A stretch of DNA of 64,000 nucleotides from Erodium maritimum. Taxonomy: Eukaryota > Streptophyta > Magnoliopsida > Geraniales > Geraniaceae. The notes below the pieces were generated by a model. The model did not search any database, had not been told where the DNA came from, and was given only the letters and a program-made list of their open reading frames with translations. Shown here in pieces: positions 23,579 through 35,202 of this stretch. The stretch's first letter is position 1. The number at the start of each line of letters is the position of its first letter. The stretch spans positions 56,800,803 to 56,864,802 of the forward strand of contig OY997588.1 in the NCBI GenBank assembly GCA_963921825.1, given 5' to 3'. A program made the translations under genes and the position numbers.

Positions 23579-23594
23579 CCAGGCTCTAATACCA
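23579..23594 (-). promoter_or_regulatory. Primer binding site of gypsy element D
   Basis: Minus sense TGGTATtAGAGCCTGG, one C-to-T change from the initiator tRNA-Met complement. It lies three bases inside the 5' LTR. Confidence 0.87.
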
Positions 23595-23597
23595 AAT

Positions 23598-26388
23598 TGT
23601 CACGCCCCAAATCCGGTTTTGACCGGACTCGAGACGTGAACTAAGAATAATAATAATAAAAGCAATTTTAAAAGAAATAAACTCCAAAGAGATAATCCAA
23701 ACCAATAGTTCTAACAATACGAGTCAATAGCTCGAACACCAAGTAATAAAGATGTTTAATAACAAGAGGAAAGTACGTCTCTAGACCAAACAAAACTAAG
23801 ACTCTCGCTAGCTCCCAAGCTTTGAGACGTCCTCTAGATCAAATCCCGCTCAAAACCTGTAGAACAGTAAAGGAGAGGGGTGAGCTTTCGCTCAGTAGGA
23901 AAAAGTAGTTAAGGGGATGAGCTATCTGCTTACCACCACGGGTAACCAGCCAATTATGGCATACGAGAAAAGCACAACAACTAACGACATCCACAAGAAT
24001 CACATAATCACAAACCATACTCACATGACTATAATCATGCTTAATCACATCACTTACCCAATCATCAAGCAAACAACACACAGTAAAATGACCACAAGTC
24101 CCGTACAGGAGTCCCCCCCTGTCACCGGCTTTGATAGCACGGCTCCACCATATCGTATTGGAACACACAGCCTCGCCCTAGATATCTTCCCGGATCACAC
24201 ATCATCGGGGTACAACTCATAATAAAATACCAGACCGGCACACACCTCGATCGGATATCTTACCGGATCACACAACATCGGGGTACAAATCACACCACCT
24301 CGGCCTAGATATACTATACCGGAATCCTCCGTCGGTATAGACATCATGCCGCAACCCTTAGCCCCGGGGGATCACGTACGTGGGACACCATCCTCGACCT
24401 AGATATCCTATACCGGAATCCTTCGTCGGTATAGATATCGTACCGGAACACCTCGTCTCGGAACATATCGTATCGGATCACACCCATAAATGTCTCAAAC
24501 ATGTCACAAGGTCATAGTTCAACTAACAACATACCATACCAAACAATCTTACCGGTCACACCACATCGGTCTATCATTCACCCGATCATATCACAAGGCA
24601 ATAACTCACGCTAACATTCACCACATTTTCATAGCATATCATGATCCTTAGTTTAACACCCAAAACATATCACAGACGAATTATGATAATCTACCAATCA
24701 TCAACACCACAATTAGCACACAATCCTACGGGCCTAACCAGGGACCTACATGTGATACTACAGCACAACAATTCCCACACCTACGAGCACGATATGGCCC
24801 GCAAGTGGTTCCATCTTATAAAAGATTACCCTAGTTATTCAAATCCTACATGTGATTCTACAATTATTCGGTTACTTAACCTATATGCAATTCTAGTAAC
24901 TTTCCGTATTTAAACCGCTATTCGCTACTTTTCCCTACCTTGATCGCTATCCAAATGCAAGCCAAGCGAGCCGCCTAGTAGCCTCCTCCACCGTGCTCGG
25001 GACCAACGTCTAAGATCACAAAGAAATACGAGAACTAATGCTAATTAAAGTTTGGTTTAAAGAGAGAAATACCCAAACTAACCCCCAATTGCTCAACTTG
25101 TCAAAATGGGCCCTGAAGGCCCATTTTGCCCGGAATCGGGAAAACGTCCCTCGGGACTTCGAAAATTTCCCTTTTCGCCTCTATCAATCCTAATTAAATG
25201 TACTTGTTCCATCGCACTTGGCGGAATCAAATTTCGAGGTCCGAGCGTTCTAAATTCGCAATTAAAGTTTCTAATCCCTTTTCCCGAAATTTCATGAATC
25301 ACTTCCATAATTCGTTCCGGGTGTGAAATTATTGTCCCGGGGTTCACCTAAGACCGTCCAAGCATTACACAACCACACCCCGGCCATGTGGGCCACACGT
25401 GGGCCGTGGGTGGCCGGTCACGGGTCCATGTGGCGCCGACCATGGCCGGTCATTCCCCTCCCCGGTGGCCGGAGCTTCGGCGAACCTCCGGTCGCCAAAA
25501 AAATACCTCTTTTCTCCCAACAAGTTCCTAACTAGTTCTAGGTTCTCCACAACTCTATTGTTAAGCTCCAAAACTTCAAAATCAACCACAATTACTCTAA
25601 AGTTTCAAGACCCATGGTGGGTTTCATCAAAACCACAAAAACCCAATGAAATTTCATTATCTATCTGCACTTTCTCCATAACTTATCTAATTAAACATTA
25701 AGAACCTTAAATCCCTAAGACCCAAGCCTATTTCATGTCTTTTCTATAAAACCCATAAACCCAAACTTCATAAAAATGGGTTTTCAAAGTGTGTTCACCT
25801 TAAGAACGAGGAGGGGATTAGAATGAGTGTGTTTTGGAGAAGATTAGTGTTGGAAATCACCCAAAGGAGCTCCCTTTTCCTCCCTTTCTTCTTCTTCAAT
25901 CAATGGAGCTTCAATGGAGTTTTTCTCCTTCTCTTTCTAGCAAGGGGGTTCGGCCAAGGGTAGAAATGGTGCTGAAAAGTTGCCCCATGTGGTCTTATCC
26001 TAAAGGTGGAAATGTCTCTTTCGTCCTTTAGCCCCCCTCTCTCTTTTGTCTACTAGTGGGGACCAAATGGTATTTTCTCACCTTTTTCTTCCCCTCCAAG
26101 CCATCATGGACATGTGTCCATGTGGGGTCCACTTCTACCCAAAATATCTCAGCTCAAATTAAATTAATTCGTTAATAAGCCTAATTCGACCTAGTTTGAC
26201 CCGGGTTTGACTTTTCCGAAAAAGTAGTCATTTGAAAGGAAACGACCCAACTAAGCAAACCGTAAGATGGCTAAGCTTTTTGGGTCCCGGAAAGGTCCCG
26301 AATGACCCATTGAGTCATCGGTTGACTTTTCCGACGGAAAGTCAACTTTCCCCAAAATTCACCGGTTCGACCGAGGGCGATTCTTACA
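23598..26388 (-). mobile_element. Gypsy element D, complete 5' LTR
   Basis: A 2791-bp LTR from TGTCACGCCCC to GATTCTTACA in plus coordinates, immediately followed by CTTGG (26389-26393), an exact copy of the 5-mer at 18810-18814. The LTR holds no gene; open frames on both strands overlap. Its sequence shares U5 and R blocks with A and B, so all three are one family, though not the same element. Confidence 0.93.
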
Positions 26389-27221
<833 letters not shown>

Positions 27222-27224
27222 ATT

Positions 27225-27240
27225 TGGTATCAGAGCCTGG
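27225..27240 (+). promoter_or_regulatory. Primer binding site of gypsy element B
   Basis: TGGTATCAGAGCCTGG, an exact match to the complement of the plant initiator tRNA-Met 3' end except for the length limit, three bases after the LTR. Confidence 0.92.
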
Positions 27241-28126
27241 TTTTTCAAAACTTCGGACCGTACGTCAATTAGGTGGGTAGAGTTAAGTCGTTAGGTTCTG
27301 TGTGTGTCGGGTACGCAAATCGGAAATGTCCTACGCGTAGGACCGAGATGAAGAGAGTCTCAGTTTAGTGAAATGTCATATCTGGTGCTGTGTGCCTTTG
27401 GTGAACCACTTGTGGTTGGTGCCGATGATTGTATTAGTTTATTGCTGTGTGTTCGACTGTTGACCGATCGGTTAAGATCGGAGTGTTGACTTGGTCGGGT
27501 GGTAATCGTGTAATTACTAAGGCCCCAAGGTGTATAGTTGGGATGAATTGATGTGTACTATGATTATGTCTCGCGTAAGCGGATGGTTAGTAGAGTTTTC
27601 AAACGGGTCATGCCCAAATTTCTGCAAAAACTGAAGTGTTTGGACCATCACGATTCGACTCAGGAGCCACTGTAGTCGAACATGACGGTGGGATGTCAAG
27701 TGGTTACAACGTAGTTCGGGGACGCCTGAACCAGGTTGTAATGACAAGATGTCGGCATGGAACGTTATGTTATAAAGAGAAAAGTGTTAGGAACCTTTGA
27801 AATTGAGTCGATGTTGAGACCTTGTGGAATTTTTGTATGATGTGAACTGTGGATTATGTGGCTTTTGTTTGCAATTGTTGAGCTGTGTGGTTGACTTTGT
27901 GTGGCGCACAAGTGTGCGGGTTTCACTGGTTGTGTTAAAACTAGTTATGACTGTGCTAAAATTAGGCATGTTGTTTGGTTCGAGTGCAACCTTTGTGAAA
28001 CGCGTGTGAACGTAGTGACTTAAGCGCATCGCTTTATGCGCACTTAAGAACTGAGCGTGTGCGTGTACCCGTGCGGAGGGTACTTACAACGTGGGGAGGC
28101 AGGAGAGGTAAGTCGTTGGGGCACAG
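27241..28126 (+). other. Element B leader, non-coding
   Basis: About 890 bp, the reverse-orientation relative of the leaders of A and D; shared block at 27590-27760. No gene seen. Confidence 0.7.
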
Positions 28127-28680
28127 GTGCCCAGGGTACTCCCACTGGGGAGGATAGGAGGAACGACACCAGCAGCTCCCAGAGGTGCGATGGGACGGGG
28201 TATCAGAGATGAAGTACGAGGCCAGGGTTACGGCGTTGGCCTGTCTGCACCAGTTTTGGTGGCAGTCGAGGCGAACCGATGTAGGAGGTTCGAGAGAAGG
28301 CCCCGAGCCCAGAGTTTGGATCGAGTCCTCACCCTCAGGATTCGGGTGTAGTCTGAGCTAGTGGATACGACGACGACAGTGGAGCGAGGTCGCGGAGAGG
28401 CCGCGAGGGTCCGTAAGATTAGGCAGCGACCGAGCAGTGTTGTGGGATCGTACGAGACTCGAGAACCGAGGAGGCAGAGAACCGCAGGGTTCTCCCGGCC
28501 ACAGCCTCTGTTCGACGGTTTGAGGCATACAGGATCAGTAGCATCGGTAGGGCCGTCGCGTTAGAACGGGGGCCAGTGTGTTTACACTGTCGGTAATAGG
28601 GACATCGGAGACGAGTGCCCGAGCGGCGGAAGGCCGCAACAGTACCAGTAAGCAGTCAGAGCGATTAGGGGAGGTGGCCG
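28127..28680 (+). pseudogene. Element B, gag remnants
   Basis: Pieces of gag in several frames. NRCRRFERRPRAQSLDRVLTL (about 28265-28335) and the following 'ELVDTTTTVERGRGEAARVR' part (about 28350-28420) line up with the gag of element D. The first half of the gag domain is deleted, and the zinc knuckle region is reduced to short unrecognisable pieces (about 28570-28650). Clearly dead. Confidence 0.75.
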
Positions 28681-28692
28681 AGTGGCGATGAG

Positions 28693-28737
28693 ATCAGAGT
28701 GGCGCAGCGGAAGCGTGGTGGGCCCATAACCCACAGG
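28693..28737 (+). tRNA. 5' 45 nt of initiator tRNA-Met embedded in element B (fragment)
   Basis: These 45 bases agree with positions 1-45 of the plant initiator tRNA-Met as I know it: acceptor 5' strand ATCAGAG, A-box TGGCGCAGCGG, and the anticodon arm with loop CCCATAA. The T arm, B-box and 3' acceptor strand are absent, so it cannot be a working tRNA gene. The left edge is exactly tRNA nucleotide 1. The right edge joins directly to gypsy protease sequence, at the serine-histidine-serine part following the active-site DTGA. The tRNA belongs to the same species that primes this element (PBS at 27225). The match rests on my memory of the tRNA sequence and should be aligned. Confidence 0.85.
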
Positions 28738-29103
28738 CGTCGCACTCTTCCGTTTTCTTCTATATTCGCTGATGTGTTGGGGTTAAGGGTAGAGCCCTTG
28801 AGTCGACCCTTGTGTCTTGACACCACGGTTATGGGTGATGTGGTCCTGAGTAGTGTGTGTCGTGCGTGTGAGATTAGAGTAGCTGACTGCCCTTTTCTTG
28901 GTGATCTTCTTGTGTTGAACATGACGACGTTTGATGTCATCCTTGGGATGGATTGGCTTGCGAGTTACCGAGCGTCGATCGACTGCTATCGGCGACAAGT
29001 GACGGTGGTATCGGGAGCCACGACCATCACGTGTGTACTGGGCAACAAGAGCGAAGTTCTCCTTTCAGCATTGTCCGTGGGGGAGGAAGTGGCGAACGTT
29101 TAG
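28738..29103 (+). pseudogene. Element B, gypsy protease remnant
   Basis: Retroviral-type aspartic protease of a gypsy element, lacking the catalytic DTG, which is replaced by the tRNA fragment. The frame after a shift near 28755 reads through the conserved part ending VILGMDWLASYRASIDC (about 28937-28990). It closes at TAG 29101-29103, and the RT follows in the same frame nine bases later, so this stop is a point break in what was one polyprotein. Confidence 0.85.
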
Positions 29104-29112
29104 AGAAGAGAG

Positions 29113-29698
29113 TTGCCACGAGTAGTGTGTGAGTTCCCGAAGGTCTTTCCGGAGGAGTTGTCAGGATTGCCGCCCGTGCGCGAGGTTGAGTTCAGGAATG
29201 ACCTGATACCAGGGACGACGCCGATATCGATGTCTCTACACAGGTTTGCACCAGCCGAGTTGGTCGAGTTGAAGCGCCAACTCGAGGATCTTCGAAAGAA
29301 GGGGTTTATCCGCCCGAGCACTTCTCCGTGGGGAGCGCCCACACTCTTCGTGAAGAAGAAGGGTGGAGCGTTGAGGATGTGTATAGACTACCGGAAGTTG
29401 AAATGGATCACGGTGAAGAACCGCTACCCGATGTCGATGATCGACGACTTGTTCGACCAGTTGAGAGAGGAGAAGTGTTTCTCGAAGATCGATCTGCGAT
29501 CCGGTACTACCAGTTTCGAGTTCGGGAGGAGAATGTGGTGAAGACCGCATTTCGGACGCGGTATGGACACTATGAGTTTCTGGTGATGCCGTTCGGACTG
29601 ACGAACGCGCCTACAGCGTTCATGGATCTGATGAACGATATCTTCCGGTCATACTTAGACCAGTTCGTGGTGGTATTCGTGGATGACATCTTGATCTG
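29113..29698 (+). pseudogene. Element B, gypsy reverse transcriptase, truncated
   Basis: N-terminal two thirds of a Ty3/gypsy RT of chromovirus (Tekay/Del-like) type: [10 protein letters not shown] at the start, [29 protein letters not shown], then after a one-base deletion near 29504 [20 protein letters not shown] and the catalytic FVDDILI at about 29679-29698. It stops directly behind the active site; the thumb, RNase H and integrase are absent. The last 35 bp, including the catalytic motif, are duplicated in tandem (29672-29706 and 29707-29741). Confidence 0.9.
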
Positions 29699-29741
29699 AC
29701 CCAAAAGGTATTCGTGGATGACATCTCGATCCGACCCAAAA

Positions 29742-30221
29742 GGTTCCTTGGGCTTCCTCCTAAGTTGAGAAACCACCCTAGAGGATCTGATCGGGATCCG
29801 CCGCCGCCAACTCGAAACAGACCCTGACGCGTTCATCTCCTCGCAAGTCTCCTTTTTTCCTACTTCCTCTGGCCGCTGCGACTCCAAAGGATGAAAGTCC
29901 CCGCCTCATCTCCTCTGTTCCGACCGGAGCCCCTGTAGGCAAGTTTCTCCGCCTGCCAATAGCTATGGATCCCCTTCCTTCAAATACTCCCCCCTCCCCA
30001 CCCATTTATCCCCATCCCCAATTGAATCTCCGGTACTCCCCGTAATCCCCCAACCATAAGCGCACATCCGGAGAAGATTGTAGAGGAGCCCGAAACAAAG
30101 AGGCCAACAGGTACAATAGAGGGTGAAATTGACGGAGATGATGAAGTTCTGGTCCTACCGCTGGAGTACGATGTGCAAGACCCTTTGGTCTGTCCAAAAC
30201 TGATCTCTGGCACAATCGGCC
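29742..30221 (+). mobile_element. Retroposon fragment with LINE ORF1-like start, left part
   Basis: A non-LTR-like insert behind the broken RT. The last frame (about 30060-30221) has an acidic stretch followed by EVLVLPLEYD and ends LISGTIG. This resembles the region just before the DUF4283 domain in the LINE ORF1 copies at 51486 and 60811 (EEIEVLVPYSP... FGMIGKLW). It is cut at 30221 by the solo LTR and resumes at 33081, where the first codons read HLWDPRE, similar to KLWSPR of the LINE copies. The upstream part (29742-30050) is pyrimidine-rich and not recognised. Confidence 0.45.
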
Positions 30222-33080
30222 TGTAAGAACCGCCCCCGGTCAACACCGATCGAACCGGTGAAATTTGGGAAAAGTTGACTTTCCGCCGGAAAAGTCAACC
30301 GATGACTCCGGGAGTCATTCGGGACCTTTCCGGGACCCAAAAAGCTTAGCCGTCGTTACGGTTAGCTTAGTTGGGTCATTTTATTTCAAATGAGTACTTT
30401 TACGAAAAAGTCGAATTCGGGTCAAACGAGTTCGAATTAGGGGTTTTATCGGATTAATTTATTTGGGCTGGGAAAATTGTGAGTGAAGGTGGACCCCACA
30501 TGGACACATGTCCATGTGTCTTGGAGGAGAAGAAAGGGGTGGGAGAAGACCCATTTGACCCCACCTTTTGGGCTTAAGGAAGAAAAGGACAAAAGGGGCA
30601 TTTCCTTTTTAGGTTAAATCCCATTTGGAGCAAAAATCAGCTCACTTTTTGAGCATTGGCCGAAACTAGCTAGAGAGATAGGGTGGAGCTCCATTGAAGA
30701 AGGTGAAGAAGAAGGCCTCTTTCCCTTGATTTCTACCACAAATTTCTCCAAATCTTCTCAAAACCTTCATATTTCTCATCCCCTCTTCTTTTCTTAAGGT
30801 GAGCACTCAATAAAACCCTCTTATGATGAACTTTGGGTTGTGGGTTTGGTAAAAAATGCATGAACAAGCTTAGGTGTTAAGGGATTTAAGCTCTTCCTTG
30901 ATTAAATGAATGATTTATGGTGAAAAAGTGGAAGTTTGTAATGGAAATGGATTGGGTTTTGTTAGTTTGATGAAACCCAACCTTGGGGTCTAGAAGTTTT
31001 GGAGTTGTTGAGGTTAATTTTGAGGTTTTGGAGCCTAACAATGGAGTTTTGGAGAATCTAGAGCTTGTTAGGAACTTTTTGGGAGAAATGAGATATTTTT
31101 CCGACGACCGGAGGTTCGCCGGAGCTCCGACCGGTCACCGGAGGTCCGCCGGAACTCCGACCGGTCACCGGAGCTCCGGCCACCGAGTGATGTGACCGGC
31201 CATGGCCGGAGGAAAAGCCACGGGACCGTGACCGGCCACAACGGTGGCGGTCCGGTCCGGCCTATTACGGTCCAAGTGTGGCCGTGGGGCCCACTTGGCC
31301 GGGGTGCGGGTTTGTCGTGTTCGGATGGCCTTGGGTGAACCCTGGATCGATAATTCACACCCGGAACGAATTATGGAAGTGATTCGTGAAAATTCGGAAA
31401 ATATGGTTAGGAACTTTAATTGCAGAATTAGAACGCTCGGACATCGGAAATTGATTCCGCCAAGTGCGTTGGAACATGTGAATTTAATTAGGAATGATAG
31501 AAATGAAAATGGACATTTTCGGAGCCCCGAGGGACGTTTTCCCGATCTCGGGCAGATTCGCCAAGCCTGGCGAAATGGGCCATTCCGGGCCCATTTTGAC
31601 ATCCTGGCCCATTTTGACAACGTTGAGTAATTGGGAAGGTTATCTAGAACCAAACTTATTGGGGGATTAGTTTGGGTGTTATCTCTTTAAATCACCTTGA
31701 ATTATTATTAAATCTCGTATTACTTTGTGATCTTAGACGTTGTTTCCGATTTCGGCGGAGGAGACTAGTAGGCGACTCGTGGTTGTTCGTGTTGATTAGC
31801 GGTTGAGGTAGGGAAAAGTAGCGAATACCGGTTTAATTACGGAAAGTTACTAGAATGCATATAGGATATGAACAACCAGAATAATGTTAGAATCACATGT
31901 AGGATGTGAATAACTAGTGTAGTCGCTTAACATATGGAACCACTTGCGGGCCATGTCGTGCCCGTAGGTGTGGGACTTACTGTGCTGTAGAATCGCATGT
32001 GGGACAGGTCGTGCGCGTAGGATTATGTGTTGGTTACGCTTGTTTGTGATCAGTAGCTTGTAATGTTTGGCATGTGGTATGTTCCGTTGCTAATTAAGGA
32101 TCATGATATGCTATGAGAACGTGGTGAATATTAGTGTGAATTATTGTCTTGTGATATGATCGGGTGATTGATAGACCGATGATGTGTGTCGCGTTATGAT
32201 ATGTTTGGTATGACGTGTACCGATGATGGGTGTTCCGGTATGATATCTATACCGTAGAGGATTCCGGTATAGGATATCTAGGCCGAGGATGGTGTTCCGG
32301 GTGCGCACTACCTGAGACTAGGGTTCCGGTATGGTATGTGTGGTATGAATTGTGCCTGATGCTGAGTGTTCCGTGATGATACCTAGGCCGATGCAGTGTT
32401 TCGGTATGGTATGTGTGGTGTGATTGTACCTCGTGCTATGGGAAGATATCCGACTGATGCTATGTTCGATCCGATATGTTTGATATGAGTTGTACCCCGA
32501 TGTTGTGTGTTCCGGGATGATATCTAGGCCGAGGTTGTGTGTTCCGGTACGATATGGATGAGCCGTGCTATGGAATCAGGCGTGTTGTATGTGATACTTA
32601 GTGTGGGTGTGGTTGCTAATGATATTACTATGTAGTTTGATTTGCGGATTGCTCCCGAGTGGGATCAAGCGTTGTCTTTGGGTTATTTGTTTAAATGGTC
32701 TTGTTATTGCCTTACTAGTATGTCATAATCGGACGGGTATCCGTGGTGATGAGCAATTGCTCATTCCCTTTGCTACTTTTTCCTACTGAGCGAAAGCTCA
32801 CCCCATTTTCTACTGTTCCACAGGTTTTGATCGCGATTTGATTTAGAGGGCCTCTCGGAGCTGGGAAGCTTAGCGAGAGTCCTAGTTTGGATGGTCTAGA
32901 GACGTATTTTCCTTTTTGTACTAAACTACTTATTACTTGGATTCGAGCTTTTGACTCTTGTTGACGGATTTATTGGTCGAACCATTATTTGGAGGTTTAT
33001 TTCGTTCAAAGTTACTTTCTTTATTACTATTTTTAGTTCACGCCTCGAGTTCGGGTTAAAACCGGATTTGGGGCGTGACA
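30222..33080 (+). mobile_element. Solo LTR, gypsy family of B/D
   Basis: A complete 2859-bp LTR from TGTAAGAACCGC to GGGGCGTGACA. It is flanked by CGGCC (30217-30221) and CGACC (33081-33085), a 5-bp target-site duplication with one G-to-A change. No primer binding site follows and no purine tract precedes it, so this is a solo LTR formed by LTR-LTR recombination, not the 3' LTR of element B. It serves as the length standard for the family. Repeats of 'ccggagctccgaccggtcac' type stand at 31100-31190. Confidence 0.88.
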
Positions 33081-33418
33081 CGACCCCTCTCACCTGTGGG
33101 ACCCTAGAGAAGCCTTGTTCCACCGCTGTCGTGGCGGAGAACAATAGTCTCTTCCCCACCGTCGATGTGACTCCGACTCGAGACGGAGACATGGAGCGAG
33201 AGGGAGAGATCACATCGTGTGAGTTCAGAAGAGAGGACACCGGAGACGAGCTGCTAATCGTCCCTACCGTTGTCCCTTCTCATGCCGTCGCTTGGTGGCT
33301 GGTGCACATCACCGTCATCTGCTTATACTACAAACCCGATACTTTTCCTGTGTTTCATTCCGTTTTAGAATGTAGAATAACTTGTAAAATATCAATTGAT
33401 GAAAAAAAAAACAATTGT
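33081..33418 (+). mobile_element. Retroposon fragment, right part with poly(A) tail
   Basis: Continues the insert broken by the solo LTR. Beyond the first dozen codons I recognise nothing; one plus-strand frame stays open for about 110 codons. The 3' end is AT-rich and finishes in a run of ten A at about 33400-33411, as expected for a retroposed transcript. No target-site duplication was found. Confidence 0.45.
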
Positions 33419-33480
33419 TTCTTTGGATGAACGTGAGGCTATAAAGACTGACCAATATAGACACTCTTGACAGTTTCTTA

Positions 33481-33858
33481 GGGCATCCACAATGGTGGAC
33501 GTTTCGCTAGCGGGGAGGTGCAGGCGTGGAGAAATCACCGGTGAGGAGCAGGCGTGGAGGAGGCGTTGAGTTGGCGGGAAGCTCCTTTTGAATCGCTGAC
33601 GGGGAAAGGAGCCGTTGAGCTTCACGCCAGCACTTATCGTTGGCATGAACAGCTGGTCCTCCTCGATGACCGCGCCGGCCATTGGACAAGAACGCGCTGG
33701 CGACACGTGGCAAGCGTTGGCAGCCACACATTCATTTTTTTTTTTTTGTTGCATTTATCCTCTATGAATAGCACCCCTTATTTTGCAATCTACATCCACA
33801 AGTTCCTCTCTGCCTCTCTATTGTTCCTCTACGAGTTATATTTTTTTTTCGTTTTGCA
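33481..33858 (+). mobile_element. PIF/Harbinger transposon, 5' terminus
   Basis: GGGCATCCACAATGGTGG directly after TTA (33478-33480) fits the terminal inverted repeat and three-base target of plant PIF/Harbinger (Tourist) elements. I found no matching inverted end downstream, so the 3' side is lost. The leader has a T12 run (33737-33748) and a CT-rich part before the ORF. Confidence 0.65.
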
Positions 33859-34842
33859 ATGGATTTGGATCTCAACGATTGGGGCTATATGTTCACCGAG
33901 TTGGGCGACGACACGTTTGACCCGACAACGCAACAATTGTTCCCTGCGGGTAATTTATCCAGAGCGACAACCAAGTCATCTCCAACGGTTACCGAGGCCG
34001 GCACCGGGGTTCAACCTAAACCTATAGCGAGGCGAATACTATGGAGCGTCGATAAGGATGAGCGTCTAGTTCGTGCTTGGATGCACCATTCCTAAGATTC
34101 AATTCACGGGAATGCGAAGCATAATATGAAGTATTGGGAGGCCATCGTCGACGAAGTTGCTGCTATGCGTGGACCGGATGATCCTAAAAGGTCACTGAAG
34201 CAGTGTAAAAACCACTGGGGCCAAGTCAATCTAAGAGTGACGAAGTTCCATGAGTACTACACACGGTGCATGAATGACCACAGGAGCGCCCGTTCCGATG
34301 ATGAAGTTACACAATTGGCCTAGGAAATGTACGCGAAGAATGAAAAAGCTCCATTCACTTGGAAACGTTGGTGGAGGCTCGTCAGAAACGAGCCGCAGTG
34401 GGCTTCTAAACATTTTTCTGTCGACCAACCCGAGGAAGAATACGAAGGCACACCGGCGAGTCATTTCGAGGTATCTACCGAATCGGGCAAGCGCACTCGT
34501 GAAGATACGCTTGGGGAGGACAGTGAGCGCACCACGGGTGCTACTTCCGACTGCCCAACGACGTACAAGCGACCTATGGGTCAGAAGGCGACCAAAGCTG
34601 TGAAGCTCAAAGGTAAAGGCATCGTAGCATACAATAAGGAACTTGTCGAGAGTGTGCAGCAGGCCCATTTAGCGGCGGAAAGAGCAAACGCAACGGCAGA
34701 AAAAGCAAACACAATGAAGTTGAAGCTCTTGGCATTCGATTGATGGGTGCAAGAGGAAGCGAAGGACAAGTCGGCCATGACCCCCACCGAGCTTGAGTCA
34801 CACTTTGCGAACCTTGCGATGTTACGCGATTTGATGAAGTAG
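33859..34842 (+). pseudogene. PIF/Harbinger ORF1 (Myb/SANT-like, NAM-associated type) with three stops
   Basis: ORF1 of PIF/Harbinger elements is a Myb-like DNA-binding partner of the transposase, often mis-annotated in plants as glutathione S-transferase T3-like. The frame from the ATG at 33859 is open in phase for 328 codons apart from three stops: TAA 34093-34095, TAG 34321-34323 and TGA 34741-34743. Visible parts: WSVDKDERLVRAWMHHS at the start of the SANT-like domain, YWEAIVDEV and KRSLKQCKNHWGQVN (about 34130-34230) in the middle, and an Ala/Lys-rich coiled stretch with TPTELE near the C-terminus. There is no frameshift, and each stop is one C-to-T step from CAA, CAG or CGA. No transposase ORF2 is present. 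Confidence 0.82.
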
Positions 34843-35202
34843 TGCCGCCTCCCGAATTATTTGCGTGTTCCCCCGTACCGTTTTATTTTCATTAGTTGTT
34901 TTTTTGTACTTGTTTTTTTCATTTATTTTTTTATATGTAGTTTTTTTTTCATTTGTAGTTTTTTTACTTGTTGTTTTTTTAATTAATGAAGTGCAGCCTT
35001 TTCTAATTCTTGGTTTGCATGAAATTATTGTCATGACCATGCAAAATAACCAAATTACTCTTTGGAGGCCGGCGGTTTTGTGGCTATAAAAGCCACCTTC
35101 CTTACATTATTTTCACACCTCTTCAATACACAACCTCTCTTCCTCCCCGAGCTCCTGTTCTTCTAACTCCTTCCTAGCTTTCTTCTATTTTTCGAAAGGC
35201 AA

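Noticed and set aside
28693-28737. Functional tRNA-Met gene
   Set aside because: Lacks the T arm, B-box and 3' acceptor strand, so it is only a fragment.
30222-33080. 3' LTR of element B
   Set aside because: It has its own 5-bp flanking duplication and no purine tract before it, so it is a separate solo LTR.
34274-34603. 109-codon plus-strand frame over the Harbinger ORF1
   Set aside because: Out of phase with the recognisable SANT-like frame, a shadow.
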